Positions 11,803 through 23,505 of a DNA stretch of 64,000 nt are shown in pieces. The stretch comes from Oscheius sp. JU75. Its lineage: Eukaryota > Nematoda > Chromadorea > Rhabditida > Rhabditidae. The stretch spans positions 6,262,001 to 6,326,000 of the forward strand of contig JASJZC010000006.1 in the NCBI GenBank assembly GCA_037178855.1, in the 5' to 3' direction. How positions within the stretch are numbered: the first letter of the stretch is position 1; the number at the start of each line of letters is the position of its first letter. Position numbers and translations under genes: made by a program. The notes under the pieces were generated by a model that had not been told where the DNA came from, did not search any database, and saw only the letters and a program-made list of their open reading frames with translations.

Positions 11803-13608
11803 TCAAAGCTCAGTACCCTCGTCCACTTGTTGCACCACAGTATCCGCTCTTGGCTGTCTCTCGAAGGAGAACTCCTCCTCGACCTTTCCTCCCGGACTCT
11901 TCGATGGAGTCCACGGCGGTTCGGACATGCTCATCCGGACGACCTCGGTCGATTGTCGCAGACTGGCCAGCTCCGTCGACGATGATCTATGGTTACGTGG
12001 TCGACGCACCGAGACAAAGCTACAAATATTAATTAGAGAAGGAGAAGAAGGAAGCACCTGCTGTCTGAGTGGAGTTGCTCTCCCTGATAGCTGAATATGG
12101 GACGATTGCCGACCGGGATGTTCACCAAGAACTTCTTGATGGTCAGGCGGTACGGGGCGTAGATGAGGGCCGTGATCAAAGGATTAACGATCTGAAATAG
12201 GATATTGGTATAGTAGCAGCTAATAGATAGCATCTAATCTCTACAGTCTGACTACTGAGGGACCAAAGTCTATTTTGCATAAAATTAGTATTCGAGATGA
12301 ACTAACCGGATTGACTGTCAGCAGGTAGATGAGTATCCAAGCTACCCAATTGACCATCTGCTTACCCTCGCAGCTCAGCTCTGACCATGTGAAAAGATGA
12401 ATCCTGGCTATGTTCATGATCCTGTAGGGCAGAAGTGAACAGGAGGTCCAAGCAGTCGTGGCAAAGATGAAAACCAACGATTTCACCTAAAAGTTTTCTG
12501 TTTCCAATCTCTGGAAAAGGATAACCTTCGTTTTAAAGGCGTTACTGTGCTGTCCACTAGAATTCCGCTTCTGTCTGGTCAACTGGAAAAGATAGATGGA
12601 GACGATGAGAGATGAGGTGACTGGGAGGACACAAAACAGAATGAGGAAGATCTCATAATAGAACTTCTTGTCCCTAGCCATTTGAAGAGAACAGTCGAAC
12701 TCGTAGATGTAGACGATGTTGAAGAGCCAGCAGTAGGATACGAAACTGAAATAAATCTAATCTTTTGGACTAGTAGCTAGTGCCGATAACTCATAGTCCC
12801 TCTGACTCACCCAACGGAGAGCGCCCAAATGAGAAGACAGAAAAAGATGGCCCGCTGTTTCGACATGGACCTGTCGTAATTGAGCGGCCATCGGAAGTAA
12901 ATCAGCTTATCGACGTTAAGCATTGTCAAGGAGAGACCAGAGACCGCGAGTCCGATCCAATTGAAATAATGCACGACAGCGCAGAGGTGAATCTGCTGGA
13001 GGAAGTCGTGCTTCCTTATCAAAAGCTCGTTTGGGTGGCAGAAGACTGTAAATCTGTCTCTGACCAAATGGGAAACTGCTACCTGTGAGTATCAAGTCTC
13101 CAACCGTCATATTTAGGATAAAAAGATGCATGGTGTCGCCACTCCGTTTGAAGAGTTTGATGGCGCAAAAGATTACCATCACGTTGAAGACTGTCGCAGC
13201 CATGCTCGCTGCCAAGAGGAGATCATCTGTCTGTAAGGCAATTGTACTTTTGAAAGAATACGAAGAGCTTTTCGCTTGTATGGGGAACATGTGAATTCTA
13301 ACTCTCTCACTTCAAGAACTTCCCAAGACTCTCCGGATGTGATCGGTCAGGTGAAATGCCTTGAATACCGAATAAAGTTTTTTTTTAAACTCTCTCACTC
13401 ACTCTCTTCTCGATTCTATTGTAAAGCGTAGAACTATTCTTACCGTATACATGAAGACCATGAAGGCCTGATCGGTGAAGCAGTCTCCAGCCACTACTGT
13501 CTCTGTCGAGGTGGCTGCTGAAGACGTCGTTGCCACAATGACCTCCGTCGCGTGTTCGAAGATTGTCGAGGACGTAGTAGACATATTCCGGACCGAGTCG
13601 GACTCCAT
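11803..13608 (-). CDS. Rhodopsin-family G protein-coupled receptor, orphan
   Basis: Seven exons (13608-13444, 13230-13083, 13045-12811, 12745-12526, 12486-12307, 12191-12058, 12019-11803) encode 432 residues. The N terminus is Ser/Thr-rich with possible N-glycosylation sites and no obvious signal peptide. Seven hydrophobic helices follow: TM1 from TDDLLLAAS, TM2 in HLFILNMTVGDLIL, TM3 ending LNVDKLIYF, TM4 in AIFFCLLIWAL, TM5 in IFLILFCVLPVTS, TM6 in SLVFIFATTAWTS and TM7 ending VNPLITALIY. The cytoplasmic tail is Arg/Ser-rich. TM3 has D-K-L where the family usually has D-R-Y, and TM7 has N-P-L-I-T in place of NPxxY. The ligand is unknown; I could not assign it to a named peptide or amine subfamily. 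An open exon-like segment at about 13787-13691, with good splice signals, may be an upstream alternative exon. Confidence 0.85.
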
Positions 13609-14042
13609 TTCGGGCCATCTACTGCTGCTCGGACGGACAGAATGCTCTAGAATCTACTGATTGCCTTCTCTCTAGGCGGAGAGACTGACCATAAGTGGCT
13701 GTCATCAATGGCAGTGACAGTGCCACAAGATTGGAGCTGATTTCGTCGTCTCTCAAAGACACACACGGATCTTCGGCGGGAGCACAAAGGAACTGAAAAT
13801 TTTTTGAAAGTGAGGGTGGCGGACAGATGTTGGCAGTTCTCGAGAGAATGAGAGAGAACACGATGGTGTAACGGAATGAGAGGATATTTTTAGTCGGAGA
13901 CGATAAAATTGGCCTTTGCGCGAGAGAGCAGCTAATATCTTTTAGGATTTGTTTGCTCAAAGGTCCAGCCGTTTTTTGAGGAATTTAATTAACGGTGTTA
14001 ATGGCAAAGAATGAATGATCGGATCGGTAGATGTGTTGCCAC

Positions 14043-15420
14043 AGTTCTAATCAATCCTTTATCATCCCTCGAGCCCTAGTGACCTCGTAACGACGCGTCA
14101 AGACATAAAGCTTAATGGCCTTTTTCACAAGGTCCTTATGAGCACAGGAAACACGTGGTTTGGAAATTCTGAGAGTGAACAGTCTGTCCTTCTGGAAAGA
14201 AAGCAGATCCTTACAGATAGAAGTTCTGCTTCGCAAGAGAATTAAAGCCAGGTTGTAATAAAAGTTATAGAGCAGAGATCTCATAGGACAACTATCCAGA
14301 CTAAAACTAAATAGGAAAACTTCCCTTATGACAGTCAACCACAAAGTTGGTATGGAACACGAACAATGTAAAACCAAGCGTATTTTTTAGGAATATAAAT
14401 TAAGTAAGCTGAAACGGTTAGAATGGCAAAAGAAAGAACAACCTGAAGACTAGAATATGTCTCAAGGTCTATAACATGTGAGAAAATAAAGTCGATCAGG
14501 AAAGTTAGTTTTGAAATCGATACTAACAAACAGGGGAGGAGATCAAACGGATCGTCTTCCGGCCGGGAAAAAGAGTGATGGTGTTGTTGCAACACAGATT
14601 GAATTATCACTCTCGTGTGTTGGCAGAAACTGTTTCTCACGTGGGTTTACCGTAAAAATTAGTGTGGTGGTCAGGAAAAAGAGAGAGAGAGAGACAGAGA
14701 GGAGGTGGACGAAAACCAGTGGGGACCCGTCACGAGACCGTAACTAATCCCTTTAGGGAAGATAACATGACGAATTGTGTAAAAAGAAGGAGGAGATCTT
14801 AAAAGATCGAACTGGGAGAGAGAGGATCCCCGGAAGTTCTGACTCTCTGTCTCTTTCTGCTGCCCTGCAGCTGCACAGTTCTCGACTTCCGGTGCCGCGC
14901 GACTAATTCGATCAGCCGGACCCGCTTTTGTGGCCAAATTATTTATTTCACTCCTCTTCCTCTCTCTGTCTCTCGTGGTGGCAGAGAGAAATCAATGCCT
15001 GTAAACTATTCGGGGCTCAGAGCTGAAAGTTGATACTTGGAGACTGAAGAACTGGATTAACCTGACACTTCCCAAATGCAGTCTCTTACTCTCTCCTCCA
15101 GTTTAAGCCCATCATTTGAGAAGACGACATTGCCGTTCATTGTTCACTATTCAGGGGCGGTTCGTGGATAGGAGTGCTGCTCCCATCTATCCATCCACGC
15201 AAGAGATTAACGATAGGACGGAAAAATAAGAGAAAGAGTCAGTCCAAAAGTGGTTTGGGTAGAGACACAACATATAGGACTTGGGCCCAGGTAGAGGTAG
15301 GTGATGAGGAAACAGCCATCCAGTACGAGCAGCAAGGTGATTTTCGCTGATGTCTTATTCAATTGGCAATAAAAAAAGTTCCCAAGAAGAACTTTTTTTT
15401 CACAAAGTTTGAATGGTTGA
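14043..15420 (-). CDS. Possible small multi-pass membrane protein, exons uncertain
   Basis: On the minus strand several exon-like pieces with splice-like edges encode hydrophobic segments. Near 15370-15270 lies KITLLLVLDGCFLITYLYL. Near 14519-14390, after TTTGTTAG, lie KLTFLIDFIFSHV and LSFAILTVSAYLIYIPKKYAW. Near 14310-14240 lies SLLYNFYYNLALILL, followed to about 14043 by a Lys/Arg-rich tail. The pattern of hydrophobic helices with a short basic loop recalls small four-helix nematode membrane proteins. I could not join the pieces into one in-phase chain with a start codon. It could equally be a decayed gene or coincidence. Confidence 0.25.
14679..14703. repeat. GA-rich simple repeat
   Basis: A short GA-dinucleotide run (AGAGAGAGAGAGACAGAGAG) in a noncoding region. 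Confidence 0.7.
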
Positions 15421-15447
15421 AAGGAAGTCACTTGACCGGACTACTTT

Positions 15448-16023
15448 ATGAGCCTTTGCATCTACCGTCAACAGGAGAAGAAGCCAGAAGAGCTACAGCA
15501 GCAACCAGCAGCTTCACCTCGTTATCAGACCCCTCCAACCGGCCCTGCTTTGAAGGCCGAGGCGAGAAATCTGTCTGCGAGACTGGAAAAGGACAGACAA
15601 GAGAGTCAAGATACAAGGGACAGAGTGAGGCACAGTCAGCAGAGACAGATCAAAGGGGAGAGTCGGAACGACACCCATGGAGAAAAGACCAGAAAATCGG
15701 TCTCCAGACGGAATCAAGTCGGACGAGGCGCAGAAGAATGAAAAAAGGCGGAAAAGAAGGAAAAGAAGAAGCTGCCGAGAAGAAGCCCCTCCTTCGAGCA
15801 GAAGAAGGTCGACGACACGGACTTTGAGAAGGTAGTCGCCCGAGCAAGCCAGCTCTGGCCAACAAGAGGAAGAAGAGTCGAACCATCGAGCAGATGATGG
15901 CGGAGAGACTGAACAAGAAGAATCAGGAAATGGCCCTCAACCGGACAACCGAAAGTCCCGGGCAGGCTGAAGAAGACGACTCGAACATGACGACGAGCAC
16001 GGACACGACCACGGGACAAGACT
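15448..16023 (+). pseudogene. Lys/Glu/Arg-rich coding-like region with frame changes
   Basis: A purine-rich stretch that is open in all three forward frames in turn. From 15448 one frame encodes a Gln/Arg-rich charged segment (QEKKPEELQQQPAASP). From about 15680 a second frame (DGIKSDEAQKN) leads into a run of six A near 15741-15746. After the run the coding-like signal moves to another frame (KKAEKKEKKKLPRRSPSFEQ, then KKVDDTDFEK). Near 15830 it moves again, to NKRKKSRTIEQMM and AERLNKKNQEMALN, ending at TGA 16021-16023. One extra A in the run would restore the first shift; I see no GT-AG intron of normal size for the second. It may be a charged coiled-coil nuclear protein gene with assembly indels, or a pseudogene. 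I do not recognise the family. Confidence 0.35.
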
Positions 16024-16722
16024 GAGTAAGGTCAGAAGCGGAGAATAAATGCATTTCGATAAGTTTCTTTCGTTTTCCACCAGAATGTGGCGGCGAACTC
16101 CGTACCATTTTTGACAGAGCAGAGATTCTGACCATTTCCGTAGTTCTAATTCAGACTCTTATTCAAACTAATATGCCCCCTTCTTGTTCTATGATACTCT
16201 TGGAACTTGGACCTGGTCATGGTTTCTAAAGTTCTCTGTAGTCTCGTCAAAGATTCAGGCTCGCGATTTCTCTCCACTCTTGTTGTTCTGTGATAAGGGC
16301 TCCTTTACGCTCCTTTTTCCACGATCGTTACCCAAAAGCGTCAATAAGATTCGAACAATGGCGTGATACCTCTTCAAAAACATATACTCACTGTATGTGT
16401 GCAAAAAAAAAAAAACACGTTCCCGATCAATGTTTTCTTCCCCAAACCCACTTCACAAAAATGCTGATAGTCGTTTGGTCAGTTGATAGACAGCTTTGTG
16501 CTTGGACGCTGATTGGCACCTCTTCTAGAGATAAGATTTGAACAGAAAAATGGATAGGTATTCCTGACTATTCTGACTAGACTCTTTAATGGAAATTCTC
16601 CAAAACATGAAATTTCCAAATCTATTTTGGTCAAAGACAACCTGTCGTCAGGAGTACAAAGTTAGGTCGGGTCCGTCCTGTCCACTCCTTCCAGTCGGAT
16701 GGACCACGAGATAGTCGCCAGT

Positions 16723-16765
16723 CAGATAAGAGTACCCCTTTAAAAAGAACACATCTGATAAGAAA
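16723..16765 (+). promoter_or_regulatory. Proximal promoter of the cathepsin B gene with two GATA sites
   Basis: Within 75 bp of the start codon are CAGATAAG (16723-16730) and CTGATAAG (16755-16762). These match the TGATAA/AGATAA consensus bound by intestinal GATA factors such as ELT-2 in Caenorhabditis. A TATA-like CTTTAAAAAG lies between them near 16738-16747. Intestinal expression is inferred and would suit a digestive cysteine protease. Confidence 0.5.
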
Positions 16766-16792
16766 AGCAGCGTCGCCACTGCTCCCCTCAAA

Positions 16793-18325
16793 ATGGTGAG
16801 TCTTTTATGGTGGTCCGAAGCTAAATCTTATTCAGAAAGTGTTAGTGGCGTTGTGCCTACTCGGCACGGCCTTTGCTTATATCGACTCGGGTTCAGAAGA
16901 AGCAGCTCCGGCTCCTCGACGTGTCCTGAGAGTCTCTACTCTTGGTGAGTCGGCTTTCGACAGAACTCGCTCCTACAATTTTTTTTTGTGCAATCTTTGT
17001 CTATTATACGTCACGGAATCTTTCCTTTCCAACTGACTTATCGGCGAATCACTCAACAACTTGTAAACACAGATTGCCAAAATGCTAGAATTGCATATCT
17101 AAAATAGGTGGAAAAGACTATCTCTTCCTCATTTCTCTCCTCAGTATTCACTTTCAGAAAAGTACCGTAACCGCCAAATCAGTACCGAAGCCGAGGAACT
17201 GACCGGCGACGAGCTGGTCGACTATATCAATGACAACCAGAAGCTCTGGACAGCCAAGCCCCAGAGACGATTCCTTGGAAAGACCGAGAAGGCCAAATGG
17301 GGACTGATGGGAGTCAACAACGTGAGACTTTCCGTCGAGGCCAAGAAACATCTCTCCTCGACCAAGGATCTCGATATTGACATTCCGGAGAGCTTCGACT
17401 CTAGAACCCAGTGGCCCGAATGTGATTCCATCAAGGCCATTAGGGATCAGTCTAGTTGCGGAAGTTGCTGGGCTTTTGGAGCTGTTGAGGCCATGAGCGA
17501 CAGAATCTGCATTGCGACCAATGGACAGACTCAGGTTACTCTCTCGGCTGACGACCTCCTGTCCTGTTGCAGAAGCTGCGGATTCGGGTAAGCAAGACAG
17601 AAAGACAGATTGACCGACTGGCACATTATCTGGAACCGCGTGACCGATAAGACTGTTTTCAGATGCAATGGAGGTGATCCCCTCTCGGCCTGGAAGTACT
17701 GGGTGAAAGATGGAATCGTCACTGGATCCAACTACACTGCCAAGAATGGCTGCAAGCCGTATCCCTTCCCTCCCTGCGAGCATCATTCGAAGAAGACCCA
17801 CTTCGACCCCTGTCCTCACGACCTCTATCCCACTCCCAAGTGCGAGAAGAAGTGTGTCGATGACTATTCGGACAAGACCTACTCCGAGGACAAGTTCTAC
17901 GGTCGCAGTGCTTACGGAGTCAAGAACAACGTCGAAGCCATCCAGAAAGAACTCATGACTCACGGACCCCTGGAGATTGCCTTCGAGGTCTACGAGGACT
18001 TTTTGAACTACGATGGAGGAGTCTACGTCCATACTGGTGGAAAGCTGGGCGGTGGACATGCTGTCAAACTCATCGGATGGGGAGTTGATCAGGGTAAGAG
18101 TCAGCGGACATCTTGAACCCCATATATTTTCTAGGCATGCCCTACTGGCTTGTTGCCAACTCTTGGAACACTGACTGGGGAGAGGATGGTTTCTTCCGTA
18201 TCCTCCGTGGAGTCGACGAATGTGGAATTGAGAGCGGTGTTGTGGGAGGAGTGCCCCGCGTCAATACCGTTCCTCGCCGCCGTCTCCATGTTCACCGTCG
18301 CACAGTCGACGATGAAGACAACTAA
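16793..18325 (+). CDS. Cathepsin B-like cysteine protease (C1A), secreted or lysosomal
   Basis: Papain-family protease; 387 residues from exons 16793-16795, 16836-16944, 17158-17587, 17663-18093 and 18135-18325. The first coding exon is just the ATG. A signal peptide ([15 protein letters not shown]) is followed by a cathepsin B propeptide. Mature start is near [14 protein letters not shown]. Visible catalytic parts are the oxyanion Gln and nucleophile Cys in [13 protein letters not shown], the His in [12 protein letters not shown] and the Asn in [13 protein letters not shown]. The occluding loop has the paired His of true cathepsin B ([15 protein letters not shown]), so carboxydipeptidase activity is expected. 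The C-terminal extension is basic (RRRLHVHRR). It most resembles the nematode CPR-6-type enzymes, but I would not assign orthology without a tree. It is convergent with the next gene, about 100 bp away. Confidence 0.95.
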
Positions 18326-18427
18326 TTGCATATTTGTGAATATTCTCTTTTGGATTTATTAAAGGATTGAACCTTAACCGGTACGCACGAGATCACAAAT
18401 TATATACAGGATACTTTTTCTGGATAT

Positions 18428-19703
18428 CTAAAGGGCTGAATCTTTGTGATGACGGTCAATGACGCCCTCGGTACGGAAAAATGCGGTTATCAGTCCTTCA
18501 GCCACAAAGAGACCACACGACAGGAGCGAAAATATCTAAATTTGGACGTTACGCACGAGATTTGCAACTCACTCCGGCCAAAGCCCAACCGTTGATAGCG
18601 CACTGGGCTGACATGTCGGCTACGGCGTTTTGGATGTAGTAGTCGTCGACCCAGGGACAGGTACTGTAGTGCATTTCCAGGCCGAAGACGAAGAGGGAGA
18701 AGGGAACTGCTCCGAAAGAATAGAACATGCTCTGGAATGAAAGAATTGTAGATAATCCTGAAACAGTCTCTCAGTTTCTTTACTAGGTCTGTCATTCTGT
18801 ATCTCTAGATTCGAACTAGTGAAGAATCAATTGTTGCTGGGTTTTCCAGTGAACAAACTCCTACCGTTATCCGCGACGACGGCTTCCGACACACGTGTAC
18901 CAGTTGCAGACAGATGGTTGTCATGAGAAGGAAAATGGTTATAGCCGCTGCCAGGTATTGACCATTCAGTTGCATAAGGGCAAACGTCGCAGGTAGATCT
19001 TCGGCTGCCTCATTATTGTAAGTCCATTTCTCCGCCGTCAGAAGTAGATCCTGAAATTGTGTTTTTGTCTTGTCATAGACACGTCCTAAGCAGGAACTGG
19101 TTAGAGGATAATGCTGTTGTTTTATTAATAGAGCTTCGCGAATGAGAGACGTAGTTGGTAAATTAGAGGAATATGGATGTTTTCGGGAAGAGCAGAAGGA
19201 GGATTAGCGACAGGAAGAGAATACTCACTTTATAGCCGCCGTCTCCTGGAGCTTGATACTTTCCAAATCCGGTAAAAACTAGGGCGTTTATTAAAACCAG
19301 TAGTATCTGAATTCAAGTTCTCCCCATTTCTCTAAATACACAAACCATGTTGGCCATTCTCAAGGAGAACGTAATTTTGCCACCAGAAATCTCCGTCTGT
19401 CGTCGGCCATCAACCTCGCTCTCCAGGGCCTGAATCATAATCCGAATTAGCTCCTGACTCTAGGTTTTCATTCAGGCAGAACGAACAACAACCGAACAGT
19501 CTGATCGCTTCTTTTAATGACGCGGTAATCTGAGCAGCTGGACAAAATAAGAACAGGTTTCGGTGAACGCGCGAGCGAGATACTCATTCGCAAGTTTGAG
19601 CGGCAAAAAGATATATTTATACCTGAGCCACGAGGATAAGTCGGTTTAGGGTCCCTGTCGACACTTTGCGATCTTTGGCAGGCCGAGACGAGTCGGCTTT
19701 TGA
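18428..19703 (-). CDS. Four-transmembrane protein of unknown function (5' incomplete)
   Basis: Exons 19703-19623, 19429-19346, 19306-19229, 19050-18865, 18731-18573 and 18535-18428 join in phase 0 throughout and give 231 residues ending at TAG 18430-18428. A basic, Ser-rich cytoplasmic N terminus precedes four helices: MANMILLVLINALVF, YLAAAITIFLLMTTICLQL, FYSFGAVPFSLFVFGL and IFSLLSCGLFVAEGLITAF. The first extracellular loop contains EKWTYNNEAAEDLP and the second CPWVDDYYIQNAV. Topology and size suit a MARVEL- or claudin-like protein, but no signature residues settle this. The first exon shown opens after an acceptor in phase 0, so the start codon lies upstream of 19703 and was not found. 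Confidence 0.7.
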
Positions 19704-22425
19704 CTGAAATAGATACGGTTAGGGAGAGACACATTGACGTAAACTTCTTTTCGGTTTTGGTACAAACAATATACAACCGGAAAGCTCAAGATTCCATTTG
19801 AACGACATGAAGTACGGTCTCTTGACCAATCTTCGAGAGCCCAAGAAGAGACTTTCGATAAGTAAAAGTGCTGAGGATCAAATGATAGGGAAGGATAGAA
19901 TGAGAGGTGAAAACAGAAAGAGTGGCCTTAAGATGATATAAAGTTCCATTTCAACTAAAACCCCTTTTACGTCAGACCTCTGGCAATTCTTGATAACATC
20001 GAGCATTTTGTTTTCCATTATACTGAGAGATTTACCAGAAGTTTAAAACTAAAGCTCACTTATAGGATCAGTGCACCGTCATCGCACGAAAGAGTCTAAC
20101 AGCGACCAAAACCCTCAACTATTCTAACGAATGTTCCCGGGACACCCATAGGAACATAGGTAAGTGGATGCATAATGTATCGGTCAAAAAGCAGACATAA
20201 GATATTTTCAGAGGATATAATTCTTTGGAGCAGTGTAAAAGTCGTAATGAATGAAGCGAGGTTCTTAAGAGAGTTTGAGCTACATAGCAGTTCAAGAAAG
20301 ACACAGTGAATGTTTTGAAGTCTCCTGAGCTAACTCTCTTCAGCCTCTTCAAGAAGAGCGCATGAATCTTTCCATATCCGGCTGAGGTAGTCGAGCAAGA
20401 GAGAGGGGCTAAGAAAACCAAGAGTAAGCTAAGAGGGAGACTGGAGCGAACAAGTCGTTTTCTAAATTTCCGGACAGATTTCCGTCGTCGATCCGCCGAG
20501 AGAGCTAATACCCACTCGGCATCAAAACAAACGAAGACATCAGATTTTTGATGTATTCTGGGACCAATCAAAAAAGTTTTGCAAAAAAATACACGAGTTT
20601 TAGAGGATCTGAGTCACATCAGATGGGGACAATTGACTGATTTATTCATCAGGATCGAGTCCGGAAATAGCACGCGAGAGGACAGAAATAGACTTTGGAT
20701 AAGCTGCTGCTGCCCTAATTGTCAGCCATTCTGTGAGGAACGCGAGAAAGTTTGTTCGAGAAAGATGAACAACATGGAAAAGAAGGGAGGTCTGGGAACG
20801 GAAATTGAGGAAATGAAGAGGGTTGAGAAGAGTCAGGTTGTCAAGAAAAACAGTCAGTAGAAGTTCAAGTGTTACAACTTTTACAAAATGTTCTGTTTAG
20901 TCAATTAATTTTGATGGATTTAGAACATAAGTAAAACTGAAATTGCAAACAAACAAAACAAACTAATGTTTAATTAAAAGTTTAAGCAATTAGATAGTCC
21001 ATATCAAAACAGCTTTGAATCGTTTGGCAGGACAGAGAGTGGCTATAGAATACAACAAGATATGAAACTGTTACTTGACTATGGCTAAGTTCGTTATGAT
21101 TGCGTACCTCAAAAAGCCGCTCACGGGTAGATTTCTACCCACGCGAAAACCTAACATTTTACAGTTGGACACCGTGATCAAGTGGATGTTCCCACTAATC
21201 ACAGTTGGCTCGAGTCCAGAGATTCGAACCGTAATCCAAATACAGATGACTATTAAAAGTGTGGATCCGGCAATAATCTACTCTCTAGGCTTCGAATACT
21301 ATAACGAGAAGACATTAACGTGTCTACAATGATATTGCTCTCGTCATTGCCTTCAATACCAACTCACAGATTTTTCCTTTTCTTCAAGACGAGAGTATGA
21401 TGTAGCTGGATCCATATTCAGGAGGAGACTGAGGGAATTCCTAAGTCCTCTTGGATAATCAGGAGAACGGATTATCAGCAATCTGAGCTGAGCCAATATG
21501 GAGTGGATTAGAGGAGAAGGAGAGAGCTCCGCCCTTCACCGGTCGCTCACAAGATTCAACCCGCCATTAGACGCCCATTACGCCAATTAGCAATGAACAC
21601 ACGCGCGTGAGCACAGAAGGGGAGAAGATATACATTGATTTAAGAAGTCCTTAAGAAGAAGATTGAAATATGAGCTCTTGGTCAAAGTTTCGTGAGTCTT
21701 TGGCGTGCAACTGGCCCATTCTCTAATCTCTTGAAGAGGCAGGAAGTGGAATTCGGAATGAGACATTAGCTCTAAGGGTAATCTGCTCTTCTTGGAGGAG
21801 GGTTCTGCAGGTTTAAGATTAACTTGGAAAGCGTTTTATGAGGAAAAATCAAAAATCTTGCCCGCCATCTTCAGTCCATAGTTCTGAACTATACTGGTGG
21901 ACATGCACCCTCTACTACGTCTCCTTGATCCCAATTACAGAAGAGAATTGAGGAGCAAATGCTAGTACCATGGTACAGTGAGTCAGTTGGGAAGTCTAGA
22001 CAAGATACATAGCTAATGGCAGTTCTTCTAGTCGTAGTTGTATGTCACCAATAGGAAGATATTTTTCGCAACTAGAGATGTTCCAATCGGCTAGTCTACT
22101 TTGCACAAGCGCAACGAAGCCAATTATACGAGACGACGTAGAGGCTATCATATGAACCAGTGTACATCATATTACTAAAAACGAACCACTGTCGTAGAGG
22201 GTATGCCGCTGCCAGTGCTGGTTTCAGCCGTCACACCAGTATCAGACATTTGGACGAAAAGAGAGAGAAAGAGCACCTGTCCCGGCGATGATTGTTTCTC
22301 TCTAGCTCCTCAGCTGGCAGGTAGCGAAAAAAGGGCGGACTAGGTACAGCTCTGACGCTTGACATATTTTTCATGGGATCGCATTCAACCGTGTTCTTAT
22401 CGGGATGAGGCAGCAGAGTTCCTGC
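19704..22425. other. Gene-poor stretch
   Basis: No gene is supported here apart from the likely first exon and promoter of the four-helix membrane protein at the left edge. The open frames present lack starts, splice partners or recognisable motifs. Confidence 0.45.
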
Positions 22426-22863
22426 TTAAAGGGACTCTGACATTGCGAGTGTATGCGTGTCTCCGGGCACGACTTTTGTAGTTAGGTTCCGCGAAGAAAA
22501 TCGCTGAAAATCATCTTTCACATTTTCATAATTTAAAAAATGGGTTTAATCGGCTCAGCGTCGAAAACTACGCTAGAAACATTCACTTCGACGTCAAAAA
22601 TGACGAGAATAACGAAGAAAATTAAGGATACGCTATTCATCTCCCCTTTTTTTCTACATTTTTCTATTTATTTTTGACGTCGAAGTAGACCTTTTTGGGG
22701 AATTCTTTGACGCTGAGTCGATTAAACACACTTAGAAGTCATGAAAATGTGTACAAAGCACCGGAAAATGCGAAAGAATAATTTTCAGGGGAGTTCGCGG
22801 GACCCAACTACAAAAGTTATGCCCGGGGACGCCCATACATCCGCAATACCACTGCTCCTTTAA
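22426..22863. mobile_element. MITE-like palindromic element with long terminal inverted repeats
   Basis: About 438 bp that fold back almost end to end. The left arm (about 22426-22605) and the reverse complement of the right arm (about 22685-22863) share long blocks. Examples are ACTTTTGTAGTT, CCGGGCA, CACATTTTCAT, TTTAATCG, CTCAGCGTC and ACTTCGACGTCAAAAA, by eye at roughly 75-80% identity. The outer ends read TTAAAGGG and CCTTTAA, consistent with TTAA target duplications as made by piggyBac-type transposases. There is no coding capacity, so it would be non-autonomous. The divergence of the arms suggests an old insertion. Confidence 0.75.
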
Positions 22864-23505
22864 ATTACAATGAACCAATGGATCAGTGATTCCTAATTTC
22901 TGAAATCCATCAAAGATCCAAAAGTCCAACCGAATTGCAAATGGTGTAGGCGTAAATGATTCGAATTATACACAAGACCCGACTTATAATGTGAAAATTA
23001 GACTAGTTCTATTCCGGGAAGAGAAGCCATTCTCGAAAATCTCGGAATATGACTTCCAGAGACCTGAACTGATGCTAATGAATGCTAATTAGTGTAAGCC
23101 AGGTGTACGTTGAACATGCAATTAGGATTCACAGCTGGTACATGCTTCCGCTCACAAGGGTCAAGGTGAATGTTCTTCAAAAGAAGCTGTGGAGATTGAG
23201 AGGGTCGATTGGCAGAAAGAAGAGTCTCTGTACTTGACAGCTAGCTGTTTTATTCGAAGGCCCATGTGACTAAACTCCCATTACCACCCCATTTTTATAT
23301 GTATTTGAATCTCGTTCCGGTTGGTGGAGGACCAGAAAAATAATTCACAAGCTTGTGTTAGTATCAGATTAAGGCAAAGAATGGTTTGCAAATAAAACAT
23401 CTCATAGTTTTTTTTTGGCAAATACTATGATGCAAATTTTATTTCCCTTCTTTTTATCAACCTGACAGCGTCAAATGAACATTGGCTCAACAAACAGTAT
23501 ATTCA
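22864..23505. other. Intergenic stretch
   Basis: Nothing coding is seen. AATAAA on the minus strand near 23436-23442 probably serves as the poly(A) signal of the small secreted-peptide gene to the right. Confidence 0.4.

Noticed and set aside
17154-18059. 301-codon open frame on the minus strand
   Set aside because: Exact antisense of the cathepsin B exons, which carry the catalytic motifs.
20119-20571. 150-codon minus-strand frame with a hydrophobic stretch like a signal peptide
   Set aside because: No methionine start, no conserved motif, no consistent splice structure.
21205-21225. B-box-like GGTTCGAATCTC on the minus strand, hinting at a tRNA
   Set aside because: The flanking bases do not form a T stem and no A box or cloverleaf fits.
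21061-21332. 85-codon plus-strand frame with an intron-like insert
   Set aside because: Two frames are equally plausible after the putative intron and neither matches a family.
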